Of a stretch of DNA of 64,000 nucleotides, positions 17,328 to 24,881 are shown in pieces; positions within the stretch are counted from its first letter, which is position 1, and every line of letters begins with the position of its first letter. This stretch comes from Thermoflexus sp. (GTDB lineage Bacteria; Chloroflexota; Anaerolineae; Aggregatilineales; Aggregatilineaceae): positions 298,932 to 362,931 of the forward strand of contig DYGX01000001.1 of assembly GCA_020724465.1 (NCBI GenBank), in the 5' to 3' direction. Both the position numbers and the translations under genes were made by a program. The notes beneath the pieces are model-generated. The model did not search any database, was not told the origin of the DNA, and saw nothing but the letters and a program-made list of their open reading frames with translations.

Positions 17328-17356
17328 ACTATAACGGGCACGCCGCCCAGGCTCAA
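17328..17356 (-). promoter_or_regulatory. Promoter for glycerate kinase
   Basis: On the minus strand TTGAGC (17356-17351), a 17-base spacer and TATAGT (17333-17328), about 75 bases upstream of the ATG. The -35 box lies in the loop of a 9-bp GC-rich hairpin (17338-17346 with 17363-17371), which may belong to the end of the upstream histidine kinase transcript. Confidence 0.55.
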
Positions 17357-17437
17357 GCTGAAGCGGCGTGCGGTCGTTTCGCGTTACGGCCAGCAGTGCG
17401 GGCCAGGCCGGGCAGTCCGCGCGATCGAAGGAAATGC

Positions 17438-18649
17438 TTATGCGTTGTCCCAGGCAACGTCGGACATGATCAGCGCGGTCGTCACATCCCCCTCGTCCTC
17501 ACATTCCCCGCACAGCGGCAACCCCATGATCACCTGCGTGCCGCGATCGGTGACCGAGCACAGCTCAAACGTCCCGTGGTGCGCCTCGATGATCTCGCGC
17601 GCCAGCACCAGCCCGATCCCGATTCCCTGCTGCTCGTACTTGCGCCGGTTCACCTGGCGATAGGGCTCAAAGACGTGAGGCAGTTCCTCAGCCGGGATGC
17701 CTGGGCCGTAATCCGTCACGGTCAGCCAGACACGTTCGTCCGACACCCACTGCGTCACCTGAACCGGGCTGCCCGGCGTCGCGAACGCGATCGCGTTGGC
17801 CAGCAGCTCGGCCAGCGCGTGCGTCAGCGCGCCGAGATCGCACAGCACCAGCGCGTCGGGGTCCAGTTCGTCAAACTGGATCGGAGTGTCCTTGTGCCGA
17901 TAGTCGAACTGCCGCGCGCGGGCAATCGCCCCAATAACCGCGCCGCGAACCGGGCTGGGGATCGACTGGGTGGCGATCGACTCGGCCAGCGCGCCCGATT
18001 GCAGCATCACGAACATGATCGCCTGTTCCACCAGGCGGGCCATCCGCGCTTCGCCGCTGTGGATGATCTCGAGGATCTCGCGAAACTGCTGGGGATCGAG
18101 GGTGTTCCCTTCGCGCGCCAGGATCTCGGTCGCCATGCGAATCCCGACCAGCGGCGTGCGCAGCTCGTGCGCCACCATCAGCGTGAGTTCGTCGCGCGCC
18201 GCGTCGAGGGCGCGCTGCTTGGCCCGGGTCTGCGCCTGCAGCTCGGCCTGCCGCTTGAGCTTGCTGCCCAGGATCAGCAACAGCCGGTCGCGATCGAGCG
18301 GACGCAGCAGATAGTCATCGGCGCCGAGCGAATACGCCTGGCGCATCATCTCTGGGTCGTCGCAATCGGTCAGGAACACGAAAGGAATGGCGAGCCAGGA
18401 AGGATTCTGGCGCACGGCCCGCAGCAGGTCGAGGCCGTTCATGGTCGGCATCGTGATGTCGCTGACAATCAGATCTGGCGGGCGAAGCTGGCTCTCCAAC
18501 AAGGCAAGCGCGGCCTGACCATCAGCCGCGCATAGCACCTCATATCCCCCCTGACGCAGCGCACGCCCGGCACCCTGCAGCAGAATCGGATTGTCCTCAA
18601 CCAGCAGAACAGTTGCGGGACCGGACTCGTGAGGTAAAGGCTGGCTCAC
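17438..18649 (-). CDS. Receiver-histidine kinase hybrid (REC-HisKA-HATPase)
   Basis: A 403-residue soluble signalling protein. Residues ~12-128 form a receiver with phospho-acceptor Asp64 (V-S-D-I-T-M-P). The usually invariant Lys is Arg116 (L-L-R-P). The HisKA domain has His161 in H-E-L-R-T-P, and the ATPase domain has the N box (E-L-L-A-N-A-I), D-Y-G-P-G-I-P and G-I-G-I-G-L-V-L. It has no transmembrane or PAS sensor, so input probably arrives by phosphotransfer to the receiver or by interaction. The acidic tail (C-G-E-C-E-D-E-G-D) is unusual. No separate response regulator is adjacent. Confidence 0.92.
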   Translation of the reverse strand: MSQPLPHESGPATVLLVEDNPILLQGAGRALRQGGYEVLCAADGQAALALLESQLRPPDLIVSDITMPTMNGLDLLRAVRQNPSWLAIPFVFLTDCDDPEMMRQAYSLGADDYLLRPLDRDRLLLILGSKLKRQAELQAQTRAKQRALDAARDELTLMVAHELRTPLVGIRMATEILAREGNTLDPQQFREILEIIHSGEARMARLVEQAIMFVMLQSGALAESIATQSIPSPVRGAVIGAIARARQFDYRHKDTPIQFDELDPDALVLCDLGALTHALAELLANAIAFATPGSPVQVTQWVSDERVWLTVTDYGPGIPAEELPHVFEPYRQVNRRKYEQQGIGIGLVLAREIIEAHHGTFELCSVTDRGTQVIMGLPLCGECEDEGDVTTALIMSDVAWDNA

Positions 18650-18839
18650 AGGCGGTTTTACCTACCCTTCGTGCACATCCACATACCAGATCGACGTTGG
18701 TAGGATGCATTATGGCACATCTTCATTAAAAAAGAAAAGGGGAAGCGGGGCTGAGTCAATTTTTTCACAATTTTTCACACAACATTCATGCCGGCTGCCG
18801 GCAGGATGGGCGGATAGAGGTGCCCGCTGCACAGCAAGA

Positions 18840-18869
18840 TTGCTGCTCAAGCATTTTTCATGATACACT
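18840..18869 (+). promoter_or_regulatory. Extended -10 promoter for the c-di-AMP receptor pair
   Basis: TTGCTG (18840-18845), an 18-base spacer and TACACT (18864-18869) preceded by TG (TGA-TACACT), an extended -10. Transcription would start about 25 bases before the ATG at 18902. The preceding stretch 18650-18839 has A- and T-runs but no gene. Confidence 0.6.
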
Positions 18870-18901
18870 GCGAGTGTGTAAAACTATTAGCAGGAGGGTG
18901 T

Positions 18902-19228
18902 ATGAAGCTTATCCTCGCGTTTGTCCAGGACCAAGACGCGGACGCAACGATCCAGGCCCTGAACGAAGCCGGGCACCGAGTCACGCGCGTGGCCAGCACG
19001 GGCGGGTTCTTTCGCGTCGGCAACACGACCTTGCTGATTGGCGTAAACGATCTGGCGGTCGATTCCGTGGTCAACATCCTCAAGGAAACGTGCGAGCGCC
19101 GCACGCGGCTGATCCCCGCCGGGCCAAATATCGTCGAGTCGGCGGCCATGATGGGCGCCTTCGTTGAGGTCGAGGTTGGGGGCGCGACGGTCTTCGTACT
19201 GAATGTGGAGCACTTTGAACAGGTATGA
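18902..19228 (+). CDS. P-II-like cyclic-di-AMP receptor (DUF970/PstA-DarA family), copy 1
   Basis: A 108-residue protein with the P-II fold of the PstA/DarA family. The start M-K-L-I-L-A-F-V-Q-D, the ligand-site block V-A-S-T-G-G-F-F-R-V-G-N-T-T-L-L-I-G-V, the large loop around I-P-A-G-P-N-I-V-E and the end A-T-V-F-V-L-N-V-E-H-F match the family. Known members are cytosolic trimers that bind c-di-AMP. GGAGGG lies close before ATG 18902, which is why the upstream in-frame start was not used. The stop overlaps the next, related gene (ATGA), so the two are an operon. The diadenylate cyclase is not in this window. Confidence 0.92.
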   Translation: MKLILAFVQDQDADATIQALNEAGHRVTRVASTGGFFRVGNTTLLIGVNDLAVDSVVNILKETCERRTRLIPAGPNIVESAAMMGAFVEVEVGGATVFVLNVEHFEQV

Positions 19229-19506
19229 ACGAGACGACAACCAAAGTCATCCTGGTGATTGCACGCGGTGACTGCGCCGACCGTTTAACCCATCAGTTGC
19301 TGGACGCCCAGTTTCGGGTGACGGAATTCGCCAGCATGGGCGGGTTCCTGCGCCAGAAGAACACTACCCTGATCATCGGTGTCAGGCCGGAACGCGTCGA
19401 GCAAGCCCTGGCGCTCGTGCGCGAGGTTTGCGCCTCGGCGCCTGGCAGCGAAGAGCACAACGCCACCGTGTTCGTGCTCGAAGCCGAACAGTTTATTCAT
19501 TTTTAG
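19225..19506 (+). CDS. P-II-like cyclic-di-AMP receptor paralogue, copy 2 (shortened loop)
   Basis: A 93-residue paralogue of the preceding protein. It retains the strand F-A-S-M-G-G-F-L-R-Q-K-N-T-T-L-I-I-G-V and the ending A-T-V-F-V-L-E-A-E-Q-F. About 17 residues of the large loop between L-V-R-E-V-C and A-T-V-F-V are missing. That loop in DarA/PstA contributes to ligand binding or partner contact, so this copy may be ligand-blind, bind something else or co-assemble with copy 1. Translation is coupled by the 4-base overlap. Confidence 0.85.
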   Translation: MNETTTKVILVIARGDCADRLTHQLLDAQFRVTEFASMGGFLRQKNTTLIIGVRPERVEQALALVREVCASAPGSEEHNATVFVLEAEQFIHF

Positions 19507-19522
19507 GCGCTGCCACAACCAG

Positions 19523-19546
19523 CCCGGCGCGATGGTTCGCGCCGGG
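19523..19546. terminator. Hairpin between convergent genes
   Basis: A perfect 9-bp stem CCCGGCGCG/CGCGCCGGG with a 6-base loop lies between the stops of the c-di-AMP receptor pair and the ParB-like/hydrolase gene. No T-run follows on either strand, so termination is likely but unproven. Confidence 0.5.
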
Positions 19547-19568
19547 TGATCTCGTCCGGATGCCGCAC

Positions 19569-21548
19569 TTACTCGTGCGGCGCCCACAACAGCACACTCG
19601 TGTCCTCTTCCTCGACCAGCCAACGCTCAAACCAGCGCGTCGCCAGCTCGGCGTCGTAAGCATCCCCTTGCTCGTGCTCGACAAATCGAGTCCGGTCCGG
19701 GCAGCGAAACACCTCGTAGGTAGGCCGCATCCGGTCGAACACCTGCCGGACCAGCGCCGTTGAGGCGCGCCGTCGCGGATAGGCGTAGAGTGCCGGACGT
19801 GGGGCGATCAGGCGCGCGACGTCGCTCAGCTCCACGTAGCGATACAGGTCCGGCACGAAGTCGCAGCCGTGGCCGGGGATCATCGTCGGGGCGACCGCGC
19901 CGCCAATGTAATTCTGCACCACGACAGCCCGGATCCGCTCGTCGAGCGCCGCCAGGAAAAGCGCGATGCCACCCCCCAGGCGCAGGCCGGTCGCGCCAAG
20001 TCGCGTGCCGTCGACATCCGGGCGCGCCTGGAGATAATCCAGCGCCAGCATCGCATCGTCGATCACGGTTCCCAGCCAGGGCCGCCCGATCAGCCGTCCT
20101 ACGCTATCCAGGCCGATGTGGTCCGTCTCATCCAGCTCGCCAAAGCCCCGCTCTTCGAACGCCAACGTCACAAAGCCGCGCTGCGCCAGAGACAACCCGT
20201 TCGAGCGGTGGGCGCTGTGCACCAGCCCGGCCGTCTGGCGGATCGTCCCGTGCCCGGCCATGATCAGAATTGCGGGCAGGCGACCGCTGGCCTCTTCCGG
20301 GCGCATGACGTACCCCGGAATCATCAGCCCGTCTTGCGCGGTCAGCACAATCTTCTGCCGCCGCACCCCGCTGATCAGATCGACGTCCAGCTCCTCGACC
20401 TGCACACGGCTGGCCGGGAAGTAGCGCAGGCCGAGCAACTCGCGCACCTTGCCGCGCACCTCCCCGCGCCACCACCGCCAGTCGTCGCCGCGCTGATCCG
20501 CATAGGCCAGCGCTGGTCGCTGGCCGTAGATCTGGCGCAGCAGCAGGCCAAGCGGACTATCCGGCGCGACCGGCTCGGACAGATCATTGTACTCATCCGC
20601 GCGCGGCGTCTCCGGGATCAGCGAACGCATCAGGCTGGTCACAGAGTGCGCTACGGACTGCATCACCCGCTCCACCGGGCCGGGGCGTTGCTGGCGCTCG
20701 ACCAACCGCTGCACCGCATCGCGCACCGACACATGCTCGCCATACCGCTCAGACAGCTCGCGACGGTGGCGCGTCACCCACACGTAGAGGTCAGCCTCGG
20801 TGCGGCCCGGAAACAGTTCGAGAACGCCAGACTCGGCGATGACATCGACCACCAGCGTGTAGACCAGGTCATACCACAGCGCCGCCGCGTCGGGATAACT
20901 GCGCGGCTCGCCGTCGATCCGCTCCAGGTTCTGCCGGTACAGCTCAATCTCGACCTCAAGCTCAGGGTACATGCCCGGCTCGGTCAGGATGATGTTCTGC
21001 TCCGGACGCGTCAGATCCAGCCGCGTGCGATCCAGAAAGGCGCGGTATTCGGCTTTGACGATCAGATCGTCGACCTCAGCGTCCGCCGGCAGTCCGCCGA
21101 CGGGTGTCTCGTATTCCCAGACGTACGCCTCGATCGTCTTGGCGCCGAACTGCCGCGCGACGGACACGCGGTGGTTGCCGTCCTTGACGAAATATGCGTC
21201 GCCGACCTTGTACAGTTCGATTGGCGGCAGGCCCATCTCGAATTGCAGCTCGGCCACGCGCCGCCAGCGGTAGCTATCCCCCTCGACCAGCGGCAGGAAA
21301 GTGCGCGTGAAGTCGTTGTAGCGTCCCACACTCCCCACAATCTGATCGAGCGGAACCTGCTGCAAGCCCCGGTAGGCACTCTGCGTCAGCCGCAGCCGTT
21401 CTTGTACTTCTTCGAACGAGAGCAAACTCGCCGGGCGCTTGCTCAGCCCCAGCGTGCTGTAAACCCGCTCCAGAAACGCGCGGCGGCGCGCCTGCGACCA
21501 CTGTTCGCGCGAGGCCGCCTGCACAGCGGGACTGCTATCTTCGGCCAT
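19569..21548 (-). CDS. ParB-like domain fused to an alpha/beta-hydrolase lacking the catalytic serine
   Basis: A 659-residue two-part protein. Residues ~60-150 resemble the ParB/sulfiredoxin-like fold: V-P-L-D-Q-I-V-G-S-V-G-R-Y, then V-K-D-G-N-H-R-V-S-V-A. A helical middle follows. Residues ~390-650 resemble the acetyl-xylan-esterase/dienelactone-hydrolase type: D-G-L-M-I-P-G-Y-V-M-R-P, I-M-A-G-H-G-T and G-A-T-G-L-R-L-G-G-G. In active members the elbow reads G-x-S-x-G; here the nucleophile position near residue 520 is Arg (codon CGC, one base from AGC). It is probably a pseudo-hydrolase used for binding, or a misread family member. I do not know its role. Confidence 0.7.
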   Translation of the reverse strand: MAEDSSPAVQAASREQWSQARRRAFLERVYSTLGLSKRPASLLSFEEVQERLRLTQSAYRGLQQVPLDQIVGSVGRYNDFTRTFLPLVEGDSYRWRRVAELQFEMGLPPIELYKVGDAYFVKDGNHRVSVARQFGAKTIEAYVWEYETPVGGLPADAEVDDLIVKAEYRAFLDRTRLDLTRPEQNIILTEPGMYPELEVEIELYRQNLERIDGEPRSYPDAAALWYDLVYTLVVDVIAESGVLELFPGRTEADLYVWVTRHRRELSERYGEHVSVRDAVQRLVERQQRPGPVERVMQSVAHSVTSLMRSLIPETPRADEYNDLSEPVAPDSPLGLLLRQIYGQRPALAYADQRGDDWRWWRGEVRGKVRELLGLRYFPASRVQVEELDVDLISGVRRQKIVLTAQDGLMIPGYVMRPEEASGRLPAILIMAGHGTIRQTAGLVHSAHRSNGLSLAQRGFVTLAFEERGFGELDETDHIGLDSVGRLIGRPWLGTVIDDAMLALDYLQARPDVDGTRLGATGLRLGGGIALFLAALDERIRAVVVQNYIGGAVAPTMIPGHGCDFVPDLYRYVELSDVARLIAPRPALYAYPRRRASTALVRQVFDRMRPTYEVFRCPDRTRFVEHEQGDAYDAELATRWFERWLVEEEDTSVLLWAPHE

Positions 21549-21734
21549 CGGGCGTACTCTCTCCTCACCGGATTGTCGTTACCTGCTCGACTTCAAGGTA
21601 CAGGACAATCCGCCAAATGGAATGAGCAACTTCGCCAAAACTTACACGGACAAATTCTGGTCGGTTTGCCCAGATTAACCCTCACCGGACCGTGTCCAGC
21701 CGGCACGGGCGCTGGTCGTCCTGCCAGAAACCGG

Positions 21735-21740
21735 TATAAT
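21735..21740 (+). promoter_or_regulatory. -10 element for the acyl-AMP ligase gene
   Basis: A perfect TATAAT. The -35 position 17 bases upstream reads CTGGTC, a weak match. It lies 46 bases before the chosen ATG. Confidence 0.45.
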
Positions 21741-21786
21741 GCGTGCGATTCACAGCAGCATCGGTCCGGCATGCCCAGGAAGCGTC

Positions 21787-23526
21787 ATGAGCGAGACGGT
21801 ACAATCTCAGTCTAGCATCCAACTGCCCGTCACACCAGATGCCGTTCCCCCCACCCTGCTGGCTTGCGCGCACCATATGGCCGCCCATCACGGCGATCGT
21901 ACTGCGATCACACTGATTACACCCGACGATACACAGACGCTCACCTATCGCGCCTTCTTCGAGCAGGCGGCTCGCTACGCGCACGCGCTGGAAACCGCCG
22001 GAGTGCAGCCGCATGACCTCGTGGTGCTGGTGCTCCAGCACGGGCCGGATGTGCTGTACGCCTTCTGGGGCGCGATGCTGCTGGGCGCGATCCCGTCCAT
22101 CTTCCCGTTTCTGACGCCCAAGCTCGACCCGGATCACTATTACACCAGCGTGCGCGAGCTGGTCGCGCTGTCCCAGGTCAAGGCGGTGATCAGCTATGGC
22201 GAGATGCTGCACCCCTTGCGCGAACATCTGGATGGCATCCCGACCCTCGCCGCGCTGATCGACGTGGACCGGCTGGCGCCCCAGGGGGCACTCTCCGGCT
22301 ACCTTGACCGCGCGCCGTCCCGGCCCGAGGACACGGCTTTCCTGCAACATTCGTCCGGCTCGACCGGCCTGCAAAAGGGCGTGATGCTATCGCACGGTGC
22401 GGTGCTGAACCAGATCGCCGCCTACAGCACCGCGATCCGCCTGGCGCCAGACGACGTGATCGTGAGCTGGCTGCCGCTGTACCACGACATGGGTCTGATC
22501 GCCGGGTTCATTCTGCCCCTTGTGCAGGGCGTCCATCTGGTGCTGATGTCCCCCTTCCACTGGGTGCGCGACCCGCAAATCCTGCTCCACGCGATTCACC
22601 GCCATCGCGGCACGCTCTGCTGGCTGCCGAACTTCGCCTACAACTTCCTGGCGACCCGCGTGCGCCGCTCGGCGCTGGACGGGCTGGATCTGTCCAGCCT
22701 GCGCGCTGTGATCAACTGCTCGGAGCCGGTGCGCCACGAAAGCCACCTGGCATTTCTGGAGCGATATCGCGCCTACGGTCTGGACGAGAACGCGCTGCAC
22801 ACCTGTTACGCCATGGCCGAAAACACCTTCGCCGTGACGCAGAGTGCGCTGGATCGCCCGCCCCGTCTGGACGTCATTGATCGCGCGGCGCTGATGGAGC
22901 AGCGCATCGCGCAGCCCTCAGATGCGCGCAACGGCCCCACCGTGACCATGGTTTCATGCGGCATCCCGATCTCGAATACCGAGGTTCGCGTCGTGGGCGC
23001 CGACCGTCACGATTTGCCGGAGCGACACGTTGGCGAGATCGCGCTGCGCGGCACGTCCATGCTCAGCGGCTACTACCGCCGTCCAGACGCCACCGCTCAG
23101 GCCCTCGACGGCGGGTGGTATTTCACGGGCGATCTCGGCTATCTGGCCGATGGCGAGCTGTACATCACCGGGCGCCAGAAGGATTTGATCATCGTGGGCG
23201 GCAAGAACATCTACCCGCAAGACATCGAGCACGCCATCAACGATGTGCCTGGTGTCCACCCTGGCCGGACCGTCGCGTTTGGCGTGTTCAACGAGGCGCT
23301 GGGCACCGAAGACATCGCCGTGGTGGCCGAGGTCGATACCGACGACCCCGCCGAACGCGACGCCATCGCGCGCGAGATCCGGGCGCGCATCGCCACCACC
23401 ACCGACACGATGGCGCACTACGTCCATCTGGTCGACTCGAAATGGCTGCTGAAGACGTCCAGCGGCAAGATCGCGCGCGGAGCCAACCGCGACAAGTTCC
23501 TGACCGAAGTGCTCAAGCGGGCATGA
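21787..23526 (+). CDS. Fatty-acyl-AMP ligase-like adenylate-forming enzyme
   Basis: A 579-residue AMP-forming ligase of the FAAL/long-chain acyl type. Motifs in order are A3 H-S-S-G-S-T-G-L-Q-K-G-V near residue 187, S-W-L-P-L-Y-H-D-M-G-L-I, A5 C-Y-A-M-A-E-N-T-F, A7 Y-F-T-G-D-L-G-Y and A8 G-R-Q-K-D-L-I-I-V-G-G-K-N-I-Y-P-Q-D-I-E. The C-terminus keeps the catalytic Lys in T-S-S-G-K-I. FAALs hand acyl-adenylates to a carrier protein instead of CoA. No carrier or polyketide synthase is adjacent, but a DltX-like microprotein follows. ATG 21787 has AGGAAG 4 bases upstream and is preferred to the ATG 16 codons earlier. Confidence 0.87.
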   Translation: MSETVQSQSSIQLPVTPDAVPPTLLACAHHMAAHHGDRTAITLITPDDTQTLTYRAFFEQAARYAHALETAGVQPHDLVVLVLQHGPDVLYAFWGAMLLGAIPSIFPFLTPKLDPDHYYTSVRELVALSQVKAVISYGEMLHPLREHLDGIPTLAALIDVDRLAPQGALSGYLDRAPSRPEDTAFLQHSSGSTGLQKGVMLSHGAVLNQIAAYSTAIRLAPDDVIVSWLPLYHDMGLIAGFILPLVQGVHLVLMSPFHWVRDPQILLHAIHRHRGTLCWLPNFAYNFLATRVRRSALDGLDLSSLRAVINCSEPVRHESHLAFLERYRAYGLDENALHTCYAMAENTFAVTQSALDRPPRLDVIDRAALMEQRIAQPSDARNGPTVTMVSCGIPISNTEVRVVGADRHDLPERHVGEIALRGTSMLSGYYRRPDATAQALDGGWYFTGDLGYLADGELYITGRQKDLIIVGGKNIYPQDIEHAINDVPGVHPGRTVAFGVFNEALGTEDIAVVAEVDTDDPAERDAIAREIRARIATTTDTMAHYVHLVDSKWLLKTSSGKIARGANRDKFLTEVLKRA

Positions 23527-23554
23527 TCCGCCGGAGTGAAAGGACCGCCGCGCC

Positions 23555-23683
23555 ATGAAACGCCTGCTGGCTCGCCTGTTCAGCCGCGAAAACCTGTTTG
23601 CGCTGATTCTGTGCCTGATCGTGGTGCTGCTGATCGTGGTCACAGCGGACTCGTCCCCGCGCTGGATTTACCAGGGGTTCTAG
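23555..23683 (+). CDS. DltX-like single-span microprotein (42 aa)
   Basis: A very short gene 28 bases after the acyl-AMP ligase. It encodes a basic N-terminus (M-K-R-L-L-A-R-L-F-S-R), one transmembrane helix (about residues 14-30) and a short outer tail ending W-I-Y-Q-G-F at the stop codon. DltX, the microprotein of the D-alanylation pathway, has the same size and layout and ends in a similar aromatic-I-Y-x-x-F motif. The Tyr of that motif is reported to matter for acyl transfer with the MBOAT protein DltB. AAAGGA lies ~11 bases before the ATG. The match is by eye on a short sequence, so function is inferred; translation itself looks likely. Confidence 0.6.
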   Translation: MKRLLARLFSRENLFALILCLIVVLLIVVTADSSPRWIYQGF

Positions 23684-23736
23684 CGCCCCCGCGCCACGAC
23701 TATCAATCCTCACCGCCAGCCACTCACATTGATCAC

Positions 23737-23765
23737 CTGGAAAACCCGGCCCCCTGTGCTATAGT
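23737..23765 (+). promoter_or_regulatory. Possible promoter for the hyp operon
   Basis: TATAGT (23760-23765) with a weak -35 CTGGAA 17 bases upstream. It lies 55 bases before hypA. Confidence 0.4.
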
Positions 23766-23819
23766 GACCTTAATCCTGATAAACATCTTGGAAATGAAGG
23801 GAAGCCGGGCCGGAGTCGC

Positions 23820-24176
23820 ATGCACGAGCTGGGCGTGACCCAAAACATCCTTGCCATTGCCCTGCGTCACGCCGAGGAAGCCGGCGCAACCCGCATCACG
23901 CGCCTGACACTGGTCGTCGGCGAGCTGTCCAGCATTGTCGACGATTCGGTTCAGTTCTATTGGGACCTGATCGCCAACGGCACGCTGGCCGAAGGGGCGA
24001 CGCTTGAATTCCGGCGTGTGCCCGCCATGCTGCGCTGCAACGACTGCCAGCACGAGTTTCGCATGGACTACGAGACCTTTCTGTGCCCTCGCTGCGGCAG
24101 CAGCCGCGTCACCGTTGCCGGGGGCGAGGAGTTCTACCTGGAAAGCATTGACGTCGATCTTCCGGCGCCGGTCTAG
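23820..24176 (+). CDS. hypA: Hydrogenase maturation nickel metallochaperone HypA
   Basis: An 118-residue protein that delivers nickel to the [NiFe]-hydrogenase large subunit together with HypB. The N-terminal nickel site M-H-E-L is intact. The zinc-binding loop has two C-x-x-C pairs (C-N-D-C and C-P-R-C). Length is normal. GGAG lies four bases before the ATG. It opens the hypA-hypB-hypF-hypC-hypD cluster. No hydrogenase structural genes are in the window. Confidence 0.95.
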   Translation: MHELGVTQNILAIALRHAEEAGATRITRLTLVVGELSSIVDDSVQFYWDLIANGTLAEGATLEFRRVPAMLRCNDCQHEFRMDYETFLCPRCGSSRVTVAGGEEFYLESIDVDLPAPV

Positions 24177-24209
24177 CGCCGCACGCGGCCCTTTGCAGAG
24201 GAACTGGCT

Positions 24210-24875
24210 ATGCCGAATATCCCTGTCGTGGAAACGATTCTGAACGTCAACGACCAGCTCGCGGAGAAAAACCGCGCCATCTTCGACCGGGCGGGCCTGC
24301 TGGCGCTGAATGTCATGGCGTCGCCCGGGGGCGGCAAGACCAGCGTCATCGCCAGGATCATCGACACGCTGCGCGACGAGGTGCGCATCGGCGTGATGGA
24401 CGGCGATATCGTGGCGCTTGACCTGGAAAGCTTCGCGGCCCAGGGCATCCCCGTCTCGCTGATCAACACCGGGGGCAACTGCCATCTGGACGCCAACATG
24501 GTGCACAGCGCCCTGCCCACCATGAACCTGGACGCGCTCGACCTGCTGATCATCGAGAACGTCGGCAACCTGATCTGCCCGGCGGCCTTCAGGCTCGGCA
24601 GCCATCTGAACGTGGTCATCGCCAGCGTGCCCGAAGGGGCAGACAAGCCGTATAAATACCCTGCCATGTTCCGCGGCGCGGACGTGCTGCTGCTCAACAA
24701 GATGGATCTGGCGGAGTATATGGACTTCGACGTCGACTACTTCCGCCACGGCGTTGAGGTGCTCAATCCGGGCGTGGCCTTCTTCCCGGTCTCGTGCCGC
24801 ACCGGCGAGGGGCTGGATGCCTGGCACGCCTGGCTGCGTGCGCGCCTGGCCGAGAAGATTCAGGCACGCGCCTAG
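24210..24875 (+). CDS. hypB: Hydrogenase/urease nickel insertion GTPase HypB
   Basis: A 221-residue GTPase supplying energy for nickel insertion. It has the P-loop A-S-P-G-G-G-K-T-S, the switch region G-D-I-V-A-L-D, the metal-site segment N-T-G-G-N-C-H-L-D-A-N-M-V, E-N-V-G-N-L-I-C-P-A and the guanine-specifying N-K-M-D. It lacks the His-rich N-terminal nickel-storage stretch found in some HypB proteins. It follows hypA by 33 bases and precedes hypF by 6. Confidence 0.95.
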   Translation: MPNIPVVETILNVNDQLAEKNRAIFDRAGLLALNVMASPGGGKTSVIARIIDTLRDEVRIGVMDGDIVALDLESFAAQGIPVSLINTGGNCHLDANMVHSALPTMNLDALDLLIIENVGNLICPAAFRLGSHLNVVIASVPEGADKPYKYPAMFRGADVLLLNKMDLAEYMDFDVDYFRHGVEVLNPGVAFFPVSCRTGEGLDAWHAWLRARLAEKIQARA

Positions 24876-24881
24876 ACACCC

